A stretch of DNA of 41,582 nucleotides. It comes from Rhodobacterales bacterium (GTDB lineage: Bacteria > Pseudomonadota > Alphaproteobacteria > Caulobacterales > Hyphomonadaceae). The notes beneath the pieces were generated by a model, which had not been told where the DNA came from, did no database searches, and was given only the letters and a program-made list of their open reading frames with translations. The DNA lies in NCBI GenBank assembly GCA_014763715.1, contig JACXUV010000021.1, positions 1-41,582 on the forward strand, written 5' to 3'. The position numbers and the translations under genes were made by a program. Position 1 is the first letter of the stretch. The number at the start of each line of letters is the position of its first letter. This document shows positions 1 to 8,982 of the stretch, one piece after another.

Positions 1-1
1 A

Positions 2-190
2 GGTTTGCCGCGCTCATCCTACGCGACCCATTCAATGCGCCGGACGAAAGCGACACTGATCTATCGAAAGACCGGAAATCTGCGCGCCGTCCAGCTTCTA
101 CTTGGTCACACGAAGATTGATAGCACAGTCCGGTATCTCGGTGTTGAAGTGGAAGATGCTCTGACACTGGCAGAGAGTATCGAACTCTGA
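2..190 (+). CDS. Tyrosine recombinase/integrase, C-terminal part (5' end outside window)
   Basis: Only the last 62 residues are present. They contain the catalytic core end of a tyrosine recombinase: THSMRRTKA supplies the H-x-x-R motif, LLLGHTKI the glycine-histidine motif, and STVRYLGVE the nucleophile tyrosine context. The open frame enters from the window edge, so no start is assigned. Short recombinases with this ending (YLGVEVEDAL) commonly sit beside Trb-type transfer genes in proteobacterial conjugative elements. It may be the element's own integrase or an accessory resolvase; the fragment does not decide this. Confidence 0.85.
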   Translation, partial: GLPRSSYATHSMRRTKATLIYRKTGNLRAVQLLLGHTKIDSTVRYLGVEVEDALTLAESIEL

Positions 191-401
191 TTCTAGTCCA
201 CAGTGATTGAACTGACACGAGACTTGGCACTGCGTGCAGCGATGCTTTTTATGTCTGCTTTCGGGATTTTCCTGACTCGACAAATTCTTCCCGATACTTC
301 ACCCACTCCACTCGCCAGTTCCTGAGCCTTCAAAATACCCCACGGATTCCCTCCAATTCCCTCTCTGGAGACTGAGGGGCTGATTGGTCAGGTTCAGTGT
401 C

Positions 402-2465
402 ATGAAACATGGCACGAACCTCTTCTGGCAGATCATCCTCGTCTTGCTTGTTGTCCTGGTAGCGCTTTGGTGCGCGACGGAATGGACAGCCTGGTCGCTG
501 GGCTGGTCGCCGCGTCTGGGCGAGCCGTTTTTCGTCATCCTGGACATGCCGGTCTATGTGCCGTGGGCCTTTTTCGGCTGGTGGTACTCCTTCGATGCCT
601 ATGCGCCGGATGTGTTTGACCGGGGTGGATTGATCGCCGCCTCGGGCGGTGTTGCGGCTATCGTGATTGCGGTGACCGGGTCGATCCTCCGGGCCCGGTG
701 GGACAAGCGGGTCTCGACTTTCGGGTCTGCACGCTGGGCAGAAGGCAGGGATCTGCGCAGATCAGGCTTGCTGAAGCCTGCCGGCGTGTTCCTCGGCCAA
801 GCACAGGGTTCCTATCTCCGCCATGACGGCCCCGATCATGTCATGGCCTTTGCGCCGACGCGGTCCGGCAAGGGCGTGGGCCTTGTCGTGCCGACGCTTT
901 TGTCGTGGCCGCATTCGGTCCTGGTGCATGACATCAAGGGCGAGAACTGGCAGCTGACCTCCGGCTGGCGCTCGGAATTCTCGCATTGCTTGCGGTTCGA
1001 TCCGACCGATGTCGCCTCGGCCCACTTCAACCCCCTGATGGAAGTGCGCAAGGGCCATTGCGAAGTTCGGGACGTCCAGAACATTGCCGACATTCTCGTG
1101 GACCCGCAGGGCAAGCTCGGTGACCTTGGCCACTGGGTCGACAAGGCCAACTCCCTGCTGGTCGGCGTCATCCTGCATGTCCTCTATGCCGAGCGCGAGA
1201 AGACGCTGGCGCGGGTCGCGAGCTTCCTCGCCGATCCGGACCGGACCTTCCGCACGACGCTGTCGATCATGCTCCGGACCAATCATCTCGGGACGGGCGA
1301 AGCGCCGCGTGTCCATCCCGTGGTCGCGGAGACAGCCCGCGAACTGATGAACCAGTCCGAGAACGAGCTCTCCGGCGTGCTCTCCACCGCACTCCGCTTC
1401 CTGTCGCTCTATCGCGACCCGGTGATTGCGGAAGTGACCTCACGGAGTGATTTCCGGATCGAGGACCTTGTGTCCGGTGACCGTCCGCTTTCGCTCTACC
1501 TCGTCGTGCCGCCGTCGGACCTGTCGCGCACCAAACCCCTGATGCGGCTCCTCCTGAACCAGGTCGGCCGGCGGCTGACGGAACATCTGGACGTGCGCCC
1601 ATCTGCGCGTACGCGCGGCAAGTCGCTGGCTATGAACATGCTCGGAGCGTGCGGACTGCTAGAGCCGCAGGTGTCTTCTGCCGAGCCGAAGTCCCGCCGG
1701 CGTGTCCTGTTCATGCTGGACGAATTCCCTGCCCTTGGCCGACTCGACTTCTTTGAGAGCGCGCTCGCCTATATGGCCGGCTATGGTCTGAAAGCCTTCC
1801 TGATCGCGCAATCACTGAACCAGATCGAAAAGGCCTATGGCCCGTCGAATGCGATCCTCGACAATTGTCATGTACGCGTGGCGTTCGCGACCAATGACGA
1901 GCGGACGGCCAAGCGGATTTCCGATGCGCTCGGCACCAAGACTGAACAGCGGGCGATGAAGAACTATGCCGGCCATCGGCTCGCCCCCTGGCTCTCGCAC
2001 AAGATGGTCTCGCGCCAGGAAACCGCCCGCCAGCTCCTGACGCCCGGCGAAGTCATGCAGCTGCCGGCCGATCAGGAACTTGTCCTCGTCGCAGGCTCGC
2101 CCCCGGTGCGCGCGTTGAAGCTCCGCTATTACGAAGACCAGAACTTTACTGAACGGCTGAAAGAAGCCCCTGGCTTTGCGGCCGCCATTCCGGTGGTCCG
2201 GCAGGATGATTGGGGTACGGAGGTTCGCTCGATCCATGAAGGCCTGATGCAGGCCGCCGAACTTGAACCCGATGGTGACGGCCTCGGGCCTCAGAAAGCG
2301 CGGGATGCCGCAATGGATCGCGCGCAGGTTTCTGCGCCCGCGAGGCCCGGCAGATCGCAGACAAAGTCACGCGGCGCTCCTCAGCCCAGTCTCTTCGATG
2401 CGCTTGTGCAGGCCGACAGTCTCGAACAGGCGACCGGCATCGATCTCACGGGGAATGGCCAGTGA
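402..2465 (+). CDS. traG: Type IV secretion coupling protein TraG/VirD4 family
   Basis: This is the inner-membrane ATPase that brings the relaxase-DNA complex to the conjugation channel. The N-terminus has two hydrophobic segments (about residues 7-27 and 75-95). Walker A is APTRSGKGVG near residue 150, and Walker B is LFMLDEFPALG near 435, followed by an ALxxMxGYGLK stretch typical of the family. The length of 687 aa is normal. I chose the ATG at 402 because MKHGTNLFWQ fits the usual family start; a TTG at 384, preceded by GAGGGG, is a real alternative. The gene opens the operon and overlaps the next gene by GTGA. The 211 bases upstream hold no gene I can support and probably contain the operon promoter. 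Confidence 0.93.
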   Translation: MKHGTNLFWQIILVLLVVLVALWCATEWTAWSLGWSPRLGEPFFVILDMPVYVPWAFFGWWYSFDAYAPDVFDRGGLIAASGGVAAIVIAVTGSILRARWDKRVSTFGSARWAEGRDLRRSGLLKPAGVFLGQAQGSYLRHDGPDHVMAFAPTRSGKGVGLVVPTLLSWPHSVLVHDIKGENWQLTSGWRSEFSHCLRFDPTDVASAHFNPLMEVRKGHCEVRDVQNIADILVDPQGKLGDLGHWVDKANSLLVGVILHVLYAEREKTLARVASFLADPDRTFRTTLSIMLRTNHLGTGEAPRVHPVVAETARELMNQSENELSGVLSTALRFLSLYRDPVIAEVTSRSDFRIEDLVSGDRPLSLYLVVPPSDLSRTKPLMRLLLNQVGRRLTEHLDVRPSARTRGKSLAMNMLGACGLLEPQVSSAEPKSRRRVLFMLDEFPALGRLDFFESALAYMAGYGLKAFLIAQSLNQIEKAYGPSNAILDNCHVRVAFATNDERTAKRISDALGTKTEQRAMKNYAGHRLAPWLSHKMVSRQETARQLLTPGEVMQLPADQELVLVAGSPPVRALKLRYYEDQNFTERLKEAPGFAAAIPVVRQDDWGTEVRSIHEGLMQAAELEPDGDGLGPQKARDAAMDRAQVSAPARPGRSQTKSRGAPQPSLFDALVQADSLEQATGIDLTGNGQ

Positions 2466-2923
2466 AACCCCGGATCCAGCCCTATATCTCGCCCGAGACC
2501 CATCACCGCCTCCAAGCCATGGCCAAGCGCCCGGGCCTCTCCGAAAGCGCCATCGTCGACAAGGCGCTCATTGCTTGGTTTGCGGGTGAAGCGGACAATC
2601 AGCGAGAGGCGGCGATCAATCGCCGCCTCGACCGGCTGACGCGCCAGTTCGGGCGGATCGAGCGGGACAATCTGGTGCTCGCCGAAACGCTTGCCACGTT
2701 CGTGCACTACTTTCTGACGGTGACGCCGCCGGTGCCCGCCAACCAGGTCGAGGCGGCGCGCGCCAAGGGCGACCTTCGGTTCGATCTGTTCGTGCGTCAG
2801 GTCGCCGAGGCCCTGCGCTCCGGCCAACGCATTCTCCAGAACGCGGTCGAGGACGTAACCGCGGAAGCGGCCAGCTTGGAAAGCGACCCTGAGCATTTGC
2901 ATGGGGAGCGGGCCAATGCGTGA
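2462..2923 (+). CDS. CopG-like (ribbon-helix-helix) protein of the trb operon
   Basis: The product is 153 aa and starts at a GTG that overlaps the traG stop (GTGA). The N-terminal 45 residues (PRIQPYISPETHHRLQAMA, then LSESAIVDKAL) match the pattern of a ribbon-helix-helix DNA-binding domain: a short strand followed by two helices. The rest is helical with a hydrophobic patch near residues 80-90. Small CopG-like genes between traG and trbB are a regular part of alphaproteobacterial Trb operons and may autoregulate transfer. The role here is inferred from position and fold pattern; no target operator was recognised. Confidence 0.78.
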   Translation: MKPRIQPYISPETHHRLQAMAKRPGLSESAIVDKALIAWFAGEADNQREAAINRRLDRLTRQFGRIERDNLVLAETLATFVHYFLTVTPPVPANQVEAARAKGDLRFDLFVRQVAEALRSGQRILQNAVEDVTAEAASLESDPEHLHGERANA

Positions 2924-3938
2924 CGCCGCAAGCCTCGCACGCACCCGCGCCATGCTGGTGACGGCGCTGGGGGACGAGATCGTTGCCGTGCTGAACGATC
3001 CCGCCGTGGTCGAGATCATGATCAATCCCGACGGAAAGCTTTGGGTCGAGCGGCATGGGAGCGGACGCACTGAATCCGGTTTGGTGTCGGCTGCCGACAC
3101 CGAACGCGTCATCCGCCTGGTTGCGAGCCATATGGGCCGGCGGGCGGATGCGGCCTCGCCCATTGTCTCTGCCGAACTACCGATCGGTGGGGAGCGGTTC
3201 GAAGGCGTGTTGCCGCCAGTATCTGCGGGACCGTGTTTCTCGATCCGCAAGCCTGCGGGCCGGGTCATCGCTTTGGATGGCTATGTCAGTTCAGGCGTCA
3301 TGGCAGCCCACCATGCCGAGGCCCTGCGCCGGGCAGTACTAGAGCGCGAGAACATTCTCGTTGTCGGCGGCACAGGCTCCGGCAAGACGACGCTCGCCAA
3401 TGCCCTCCTGGCCGAGATCGCCCGGACCGGCGACCGGCTCGTCATCCTGGAAGACACGCGCGAACTTGTCTCGGCGGCTGCAGATTCCGTGCAGCTCAGA
3501 ACGCAGCCGGGATCCGTTTCCTTGGCTGATCTTGTCCGCTCGACCCTGCGGCTCCGGCCTGACCGGATCATCATCGGCGAGGTCCGCGGCGCCGAAGCGC
3601 TCGACATGCTGAAGGCCTGGAATACCGGCCATCCGGGCGGCATCGCCACCCTGCATGCGAACTCCGCCCTTGGCGGTCTCTCCCGGCTCGAACAGCTGAT
3701 CGGCGAGGCCTCGGCGCAGGTGCCACATGACCTTATCGCCGAGACGATTGATTGCGTCGTCTACATCACGCGGCGCGCCGGTGTGCACCGCGTCGAGACC
3801 GTCGCGCGCATGAACGGGCTCGGGCGCGGCGGCTATGACCTCGTGCCCGTTCAGCCGGACCTGCAGCTTGTCCTGCCAAGCCTGCCCTTCTCCGAACCGC
3901 TTCTCTCCACCGCTCCAGAAAGGACACAACCCCAATGA
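2916..3938 (+). CDS. trbB: Conjugal transfer ATPase TrbB (VirB11 family)
   Basis: This is a hexameric secretion ATPase on the cytoplasmic face of the mating channel. Walker A is VGGTGSGKTT near residue 150, followed by the Asp box VILEDTREL, Walker B IIIGEVRGAEAL near 216, and the His box GGIATLHANS near 242. The ATG at 2916 has GGGAGCGGG just upstream and overlaps the previous gene by 8 bases. An ATG at 2901 is in frame but less well placed. The C-terminal 30 residues are less conserved. The stop overlaps the trbC start (ATGA), indicating translational coupling. Confidence 0.94.
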   Translation: MRDAASLARTRAMLVTALGDEIVAVLNDPAVVEIMINPDGKLWVERHGSGRTESGLVSAADTERVIRLVASHMGRRADAASPIVSAELPIGGERFEGVLPPVSAGPCFSIRKPAGRVIALDGYVSSGVMAAHHAEALRRAVLERENILVVGGTGSGKTTLANALLAEIARTGDRLVILEDTRELVSAAADSVQLRTQPGSVSLADLVRSTLRLRPDRIIIGEVRGAEALDMLKAWNTGHPGGIATLHANSALGGLSRLEQLIGEASAQVPHDLIAETIDCVVYITRRAGVHRVETVARMNGLGRGGYDLVPVQPDLQLVLPSLPFSEPLLSTAPERTQPQ

Positions 3939-4246
3939 CCAAAGACATGATCAAGGGCATCAGCCTCACCCTGCTGGTTGTCACACTCGCCTTCCCCGCC
4001 CATGCGGCCGGGTCCGGCATGCCCTGGGAAGCGCCGCTGCAATCGATCCTGGAATCCATCGAGGGCCCGGTCGCCAAGATCCTCGCGACCATCGTCATCA
4101 TCCTGACCGGTCTCGGCCTTGCCTTCGGCGAGAGCGGCGGCGGTATGCGGAAGCTCCTGCAGATCGTGTTCGGTCTCTCGATCGCGTTTGCCGCGACCTC
4201 GTTCTTCCTTTCCTTCTTCTCGTTCGGCGGCGGAGCAACGCTCTGA
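3935..4246 (+). CDS. trbC: Conjugal pilin TrbC (VirB2 family)
   Basis: This is the major pilin precursor, 103 aa. It has a signal peptide (hydrophobic stretch LTLLVVTLAFPAHAA, cleavage probably after AHA) and two further hydrophobic segments separated by a short loop containing GESGGGMRK, the normal VirB2/TrbC layout. In the family the mature pilin is processed and, in some systems, cyclised. The start overlaps the trbB stop (ATGA) and its stop overlaps the trbD start (TGATG), so it is translated as part of the operon. Confidence 0.92.
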   Translation: MTKDMIKGISLTLLVVTLAFPAHAAGSGMPWEAPLQSILESIEGPVAKILATIVIILTGLGLAFGESGGGMRKLLQIVFGLSIAFAATSFFLSFFSFGGGATL

Positions 4247-4518
4247 TGGCGGACGTATCGTCCCTGCCGCCCGGCTACAGCGTGCCTGTGCATCGTTCGC
4301 TCACGGCGCCGATCCTGCTGGCCGGCGCACCGAGGCTTGCGACCATCGTCAATGGCACGCTGGCGGCCGCCCTCGGCATTGGCCTGCAGCTCTGGGTCGT
4401 GGGGCTCGTCTTCTGGATCGTGGCGCAAGGTATTTGCGTGTTCGCCGCGCGGCGCGATCCGCAATTTGCCGATGTTTTGATCCGGCACATCCGCACACGA
4501 GGCTATTACGCATGCTGA
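4246..4518 (+). CDS. trbD: Conjugal transfer protein TrbD (VirB3 family)
   Basis: This is a 90-aa inner-membrane protein. After a polar N-terminus (PPGYSVPVHRSLTAPILLAGAPR, the usual TrbD opening) come one or two membrane segments between about residues 35 and 68 (including LWVVGLVFWIVAQGICV). The C-terminus, ending in DPQFADVLIRHIRTR, is charged. VirB3-type proteins work with the VirB4/TrbE ATPase encoded next. The ATG at 4246 shares bases with the trbC stop, and the gene overlaps trbE by 7 bases. Longer open frames in this phase run back into trbB and are not real. Confidence 0.92.
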   Translation: MADVSSLPPGYSVPVHRSLTAPILLAGAPRLATIVNGTLAAALGIGLQLWVVGLVFWIVAQGICVFAARRDPQFADVLIRHIRTRGYYAC

Positions 4519-6941
4519 ATCTTCGTGAATACCGCGCCCGCCCGGCTTCGCTTGCGGACCATCTCAAATGGGCCTGCCTGATCGCACCGGGCATTGTCCT
4601 CAACAAGGATGGCAGCCTGCAGCGCACGATTGCCTACCGAGGCCCTGACCTTGAAAGCTCGACGCCGGAGGAGCTCGTTGCCGTCACGGCGCGCATGAAC
4701 AATCTCCTGCGCCGGTTCGGCTCCGGCTGGGCGCTGCATATCGAGGCCGACCGCAGGCCTTCCGTCACCTATCCCGAAAGCGTCTGGCACGATCCGGCCG
4801 CCTGGCTGGTGGATGAGGAACGCCGCGCGGCCTTCGAGGAAGCGGGACGCCACTTCGAGACCGACTGCTATTTGACCCTAACCTGGATGCCGCCGGCCGA
4901 CCGGACGGCAAGGCTCGAACAGCTCTTCATCGACGATCCAGCAGACGCCCCGGCAGCCTTCTGGTCTGAGCATCTGGCGCATTTTGAAACCGAAACCTCC
5001 CGGGCGCGCGACATGATGGCGGACCTCATGCCGGAGGCGCGGTTCCTGGATGATGACGAGACACTGACATACCTTCATGCTTGCATCTCCACGGTGCGTC
5101 AGGAGGTGCGGGCGCCGTCCTTGCCGATGTGCCTTGATGCGCTCCTGGTCGACACCTCTCTGACCGGCGGACTCTCGCCCCGTCTTGGCGATGAGACGCT
5201 GAAAGTCCTCACCGTGAACGGCTTCCCTGCGACCGGCGAACCGGGGCTGCTCTCAGAGCTCGACCAGCTTGGCTTTGCCTATCGCTGGGTGACGCGGTTC
5301 CTGCCGCTGGACAAGCCGGATGCCGAGAAGACGCTGAACTCTTACGTCCGCAACTGGTTTGCCAAGCGCCGGTCCCTCACCTCCTACCTTCGCGAAATCC
5401 TCACCAACGAACCGGCAACGCTGCTCAACACGGATGCCGACAATCAGGCCGCCGATGCAGACGAAGCCCTGCAGGCGCTTGGGGCCGGTCATGTCGCGTT
5501 CGGTTACTGCACGACGGCGATTGTGGTCCGGCATGAAGACGCGTCGATAGCCGAGGACCAGATCCGCGCCGTCGAACGCGTGATCCGGGGACGCGGTTTC
5601 ACCTGCGTGACGGAGAGCGTCAACGCGGTGGAGGCCTGGCTCGGGACGCTGCCGGGCGAGGCCTATGCCAATGTCCGCCAGCCGCTGCTGAACACGATCA
5701 ATCTCGCCCATATGGCGCCGCTCTCTTCGCTCTGGGCCGGACCTGAGCGCAATGCGCATCTGGGTGGCCCACCGCTCCTGATGGCGCGGTCTGCGAGTTC
5801 GACGCCGTTCCGGCTGGTGACCCACCAGGGCGATGTCGGACACTTGATGGTGGTCGGGCCGACCGGCGCCGGCAAGTCTGTGCTGCTGTCGCTGCTGGCC
5901 CTGCAGTTCCGCCGGTACGCGCAGGCGCAGGTCTTTGTCTTCGATAAGGGGGCGTCGGCGCGGTGTACAACGCTCGCCCTCGGCGGTACCTGGTACGAAC
6001 TGGGTCTTGACGGCGACCTCGCCTTCCAGCCGCTGCGGGATGTGGGTAGCGAAACGGGGCTCGCTGCAGCGCAAGCCTGGGTGCTGGGCCTGATCGAGCA
6101 GGAAGGCGTGGCGGTGACGCCCGAGGTGAAGCAGGCCGTCTGGACGGCGCTGCAGAGCCTTGGCGCCGCGCCGGTTACGCAGCGAACGCTCACAGGGCTG
6201 GTGGCCCTCATCCAGGTGCCGAAGCTCCGTCAGGCGCTGGAGCCCTATACGCTGGCCGGGCCCTATGGCGCGCTGCTCGACGCCGATGAGGATCGTTTGG
6301 CTTCAGGCGACATGCTCTGCTTCGAGATGGACGCGCTGATGCAGGACAAGCGGCTCGCCGCACCTGTGCTGGCACACCTGTTCACGAAACTGGAAGCCCG
6401 GTTCGATGGGCGTCCGACAATGCTGATTCTCGACGAGGCCTGGCTGTTCCTCGACCATCCCATGTTTGCGGGGCGCTTGCGCGACTGGCTGAAGACGCTC
6501 CGCAAGAAGAATGTCTCCGTCGTGTTCGCAACGCAGAGCCTGTCGGACATTGCGGCAAGCGCGATTGCGCCAAGCCTTATCGAAAGTGCGCCAACCCGAA
6601 TCTTCCTCGCCAATGCGCGCGCTGAAGAGCCGTCGCAGCGGGCGGCGTATGAAGGGTTCGGGCTCAATGCCCGTCAGGTCGAACTGATCGCACGGGCAAC
6701 ACCGAAGCGGGACTATTATGTTCAGATACCGGACGGCAACCGCCTGTTCGATCTCGACCTTGGACCCGTCGCCCTCGCGTTCTGCGCTGCCGGCTCGAAT
6801 GCTGACCAGAAACTGATCTCCGAAATTCTTGCTTCAGTTGGTCCGGAGGACTTTGCGCCGGTCTGGCTTGCTGCCCGCGGGCTTCACTGGGCCGCAGATC
6901 TCATCGGAACGGAAGGAGAGATGCCATGCGCTGCAGAATGA
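4512..6941 (+). CDS. trbE: Conjugal transfer ATPase TrbE (VirB4 family)
   Basis: This is the large ATPase that powers pilus assembly and channel function, 809 aa. The N-terminal CagE/VirB4 domain begins MLNLREYRARPASLADHLKWA, a highly typical TrbE start. Walker A is VVGPTGAGKSV near residue 448, Walker B is MLILDEAWLFLD near 637, and a motif with VVFATQSLSDI follows. The ATG at 4512 overlaps trbD; the open frame continues back to 4119 but that part is antisense-like filler. The 3' end overlaps trbJ by 16 bases. All catalytic motifs look intact. Confidence 0.95.
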   Translation: MLNLREYRARPASLADHLKWACLIAPGIVLNKDGSLQRTIAYRGPDLESSTPEELVAVTARMNNLLRRFGSGWALHIEADRRPSVTYPESVWHDPAAWLVDEERRAAFEEAGRHFETDCYLTLTWMPPADRTARLEQLFIDDPADAPAAFWSEHLAHFETETSRARDMMADLMPEARFLDDDETLTYLHACISTVRQEVRAPSLPMCLDALLVDTSLTGGLSPRLGDETLKVLTVNGFPATGEPGLLSELDQLGFAYRWVTRFLPLDKPDAEKTLNSYVRNWFAKRRSLTSYLREILTNEPATLLNTDADNQAADADEALQALGAGHVAFGYCTTAIVVRHEDASIAEDQIRAVERVIRGRGFTCVTESVNAVEAWLGTLPGEAYANVRQPLLNTINLAHMAPLSSLWAGPERNAHLGGPPLLMARSASSTPFRLVTHQGDVGHLMVVGPTGAGKSVLLSLLALQFRRYAQAQVFVFDKGASARCTTLALGGTWYELGLDGDLAFQPLRDVGSETGLAAAQAWVLGLIEQEGVAVTPEVKQAVWTALQSLGAAPVTQRTLTGLVALIQVPKLRQALEPYTLAGPYGALLDADEDRLASGDMLCFEMDALMQDKRLAAPVLAHLFTKLEARFDGRPTMLILDEAWLFLDHPMFAGRLRDWLKTLRKKNVSVVFATQSLSDIAASAIAPSLIESAPTRIFLANARAEEPSQRAAYEGFGLNARQVELIARATPKRDYYVQIPDGNRLFDLDLGPVALAFCAAGSNADQKLISEILASVGPEDFAPVWLAARGLHWAADLIGTEGEMPCAAE

Positions 6942-7651
6942 TCGCCCTGCTGCTCGGATCGGTCTCATCGTTGAGCCTCGCACCGCTTCCAGCAAACGCC
7001 CTGCTCGGCGTCGGCGATGTCGTGATCGATCCGACCAATCTCGTCCAGAACATCCTGACGGCCACGCACACACTCGAACAGATCAACAACCAGATCCAGC
7101 AACTCCAGCACGAGGCGCAGATGCTGGTGAATCAGGCCGAGGACCTGAAACGGCTCGACTATGCCTCGACCGAACACCTGAAACGCCTGCTCGAACGGAT
7201 CGAGACGCTGATGCGCGAAGCGGGCGAGGTCACCTACGAAGTCGAGGAAAGCGAGCGCCAGTATCGCGAGGCCTTCCCGGATACTTATGAAGACCTCACC
7301 AATGAGGAAATCGTCGCTGAAGCCGCCGACCAGTGGCGGATCAGCCGCGAGGCGTTCCGGGCCTCGATCCAGGTCCAGTCGGGGATCGTGACCTCGATTG
7401 CAGAATCCCGCGAGACGCTGACCGAGCTTGTCGGCGAGAGCCAGGCCGCGACGGGGAACCTGTCGGTCGCCCAGGCCGGCAATCAACTTGTCGCACTGTC
7501 CGTCGAGCAACAGATGCAAATGCAGCAATTGATGGCGGCGCAGTACCGGATGGTGGCGCTTGAAGAATCCCGGCGCGCCGCGATCGAGGAGCAGGCCCGC
7601 ATCCGTCACAAGCGCTTCGTCGGCGACGGCGTCGCCTATTCGAGGGACTGA
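6926..7651 (+). CDS. trbJ: Conjugal transfer protein TrbJ (VirB5 family)
   Basis: This is a 241-aa periplasmic, pilus-associated protein. It has a signal peptide (MIALLLGSVSSLSLAPLPANA) followed by the conserved VVIDPTNLVQNILTATHTLEQINNQ opening and a long helical, probably coiled-coil body rich in Gln and Glu. VirB5/TrbJ proteins sit at the pilus tip and act in mating contact. The start has GGAAGGAG six bases upstream; a second in-frame ATG at 6938 is possible. No separate trbK (entry exclusion) gene follows: trbL begins five bases later. Confidence 0.92.
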   Translation: MRCRMIALLLGSVSSLSLAPLPANALLGVGDVVIDPTNLVQNILTATHTLEQINNQIQQLQHEAQMLVNQAEDLKRLDYASTEHLKRLLERIETLMREAGEVTYEVEESERQYREAFPDTYEDLTNEEIVAEAADQWRISREAFRASIQVQSGIVTSIAESRETLTELVGESQAATGNLSVAQAGNQLVALSVEQQMQMQQLMAAQYRMVALEESRRAAIEEQARIRHKRFVGDGVAYSRD

Positions 7652-7655
7652 GGCG

Positions 7656-8981
7656 ATGGAAGACCTCGGCGTCATCGACCAGTTCGTTGCGACCTTCGCC
7701 GCCTATATCGATAGCGGATTCGGCCTCCTGCAGCCGGACGTCGCGTTCCTGACAAGCGCGCTCATCGCCATCGACATCACGCTGGCAGGGCTCTTCTGGG
7801 CGATGGGTCCGGACACGGACATTGTGGGGCGGTTCCTGAAGAAGGTCCTCTATGTCGGCGCCTTCGCACTGATACTCGGCAATTTTTCGCTCCTGTCGGA
7901 CATTGTGTTCACGAGCTTCGCTCAGCTGGGCCTCAATGCGACCGGCGGCACGATCACGGCCGACGACATCATGCGGCCGGGCTTCGTGGCTGCGGCCGGC
8001 TTCGATGCCGCCCTGCCCTTGCTCGACGAAATCGAGAAGCTGACCGGCCCGCTCGCCTTCTTCGAGAACTTCGCCATCATCGCGGTTCTGTTCCTCGCCT
8101 GGATCGTGACCCTGCTGGCCTTCTTCTTCCTCGCGATCCAGCTCTTCGTCACCATCATCGAGTTCAAGCTGACGACGCTTGCCGGGTTCGTGCTGATCCC
8201 GTTCGCGCTCTGGAACAAGACCTCGTTCCTCGCCGAGAAGGTTCTCGGCAACGTGATTGCATCCGGCATCAAGCTCATGGTGCTGGCGATCATTGTCGGC
8301 ATCGGTTCGACGATCTTCTCCTCCATCACTTCGACCTTCCAGCCGGACGAGGTGACGCTCGAACAGGCGGCCTCCGTCATCCTCGGCTCGCTCGCCCTGC
8401 TCGCGCTCGGCCTGTTCGGTCCCGGCATCGCCACGGGCCTTGTCTCCGGCGCGCCGCAGCTGGGTGCAGGCGCGGCGATCGGCACAGCCGCCGGCGTTGC
8501 CGCCGGAACCGTCGCGGGCGGCAGCCTTGCCAAATCGGCCGTGGGGGCAGCGGCCGGCGGCACGCGCAGCGCGGTCGGCGCAGCCGCCTCCATGACCGGC
8601 GGGGCCCGGACGGCCTACCAGATGAACGCCGCCGCTTCCGGCAAGACCGGCGCTGGCGCGGCCATGGCCGGCATGAGCGGGGTTGCCGGGGCCGGGGCAC
8701 GGGCCGCAGCATCCAGTGCGCGCGGCTTTGCACGCCGCGTCTTCGGATCTCCTAAGACAAGTCACCAGGCAGGTGCCCGCGCTGCCTTTGCGGCAACCGG
8801 CGGAACCGGCGCGCCGAATGCTGGTCCTGCCAATGGGCAGAATTCTTCCCCGGATTGGGCCCGGCGCATCCGGCGCGACCAGTCAACCCGGGACGCCGGC
8901 ATGATGGCGGCTTCCGCTGTGCGCGACGGCGACCGGCCGGGCGGCGGCACATCGATACAACTCAGGAATGACGAGGACTGA
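7656..8981 (+). CDS. trbL: Conjugal transfer protein TrbL (VirB6 family)
   Basis: This is a polytopic inner-membrane channel component, 441 aa. About six hydrophobic segments occupy residues 30-270 (for example FENFAIIAVLFLAWIVTLLAFFF, and the FKLTTLAGFVLIPFALWNKTSFLAEKV signature). A low-complexity Ala/Gly-rich cytoplasmic or periplasmic tail follows from about residue 280 to the end. This matches the TrbL family layout and length. The ATG at 7656 follows the trbJ stop by four bases, with GAGG upstream. The trbF start codon follows one base after the stop. Confidence 0.93.
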   Translation: MEDLGVIDQFVATFAAYIDSGFGLLQPDVAFLTSALIAIDITLAGLFWAMGPDTDIVGRFLKKVLYVGAFALILGNFSLLSDIVFTSFAQLGLNATGGTITADDIMRPGFVAAAGFDAALPLLDEIEKLTGPLAFFENFAIIAVLFLAWIVTLLAFFFLAIQLFVTIIEFKLTTLAGFVLIPFALWNKTSFLAEKVLGNVIASGIKLMVLAIIVGIGSTIFSSITSTFQPDEVTLEQAASVILGSLALLALGLFGPGIATGLVSGAPQLGAGAAIGTAAGVAAGTVAGGSLAKSAVGAAAGGTRSAVGAAASMTGGARTAYQMNAAASGKTGAGAAMAGMSGVAGAGARAAASSARGFARRVFGSPKTSHQAGARAAFAATGGTGAPNAGPANGQNSSPDWARRIRRDQSTRDAGMMAASAVRDGDRPGGGTSIQLRNDED

Positions 8982-8982
8982 C

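Noticed and set aside
4119-4511. Upstream extension of the trbE open frame
   Set aside because: The added part reads as arginine/serine-rich filler over trbC and trbD. The TrbE family start MLNLREYRARP begins at 4512.
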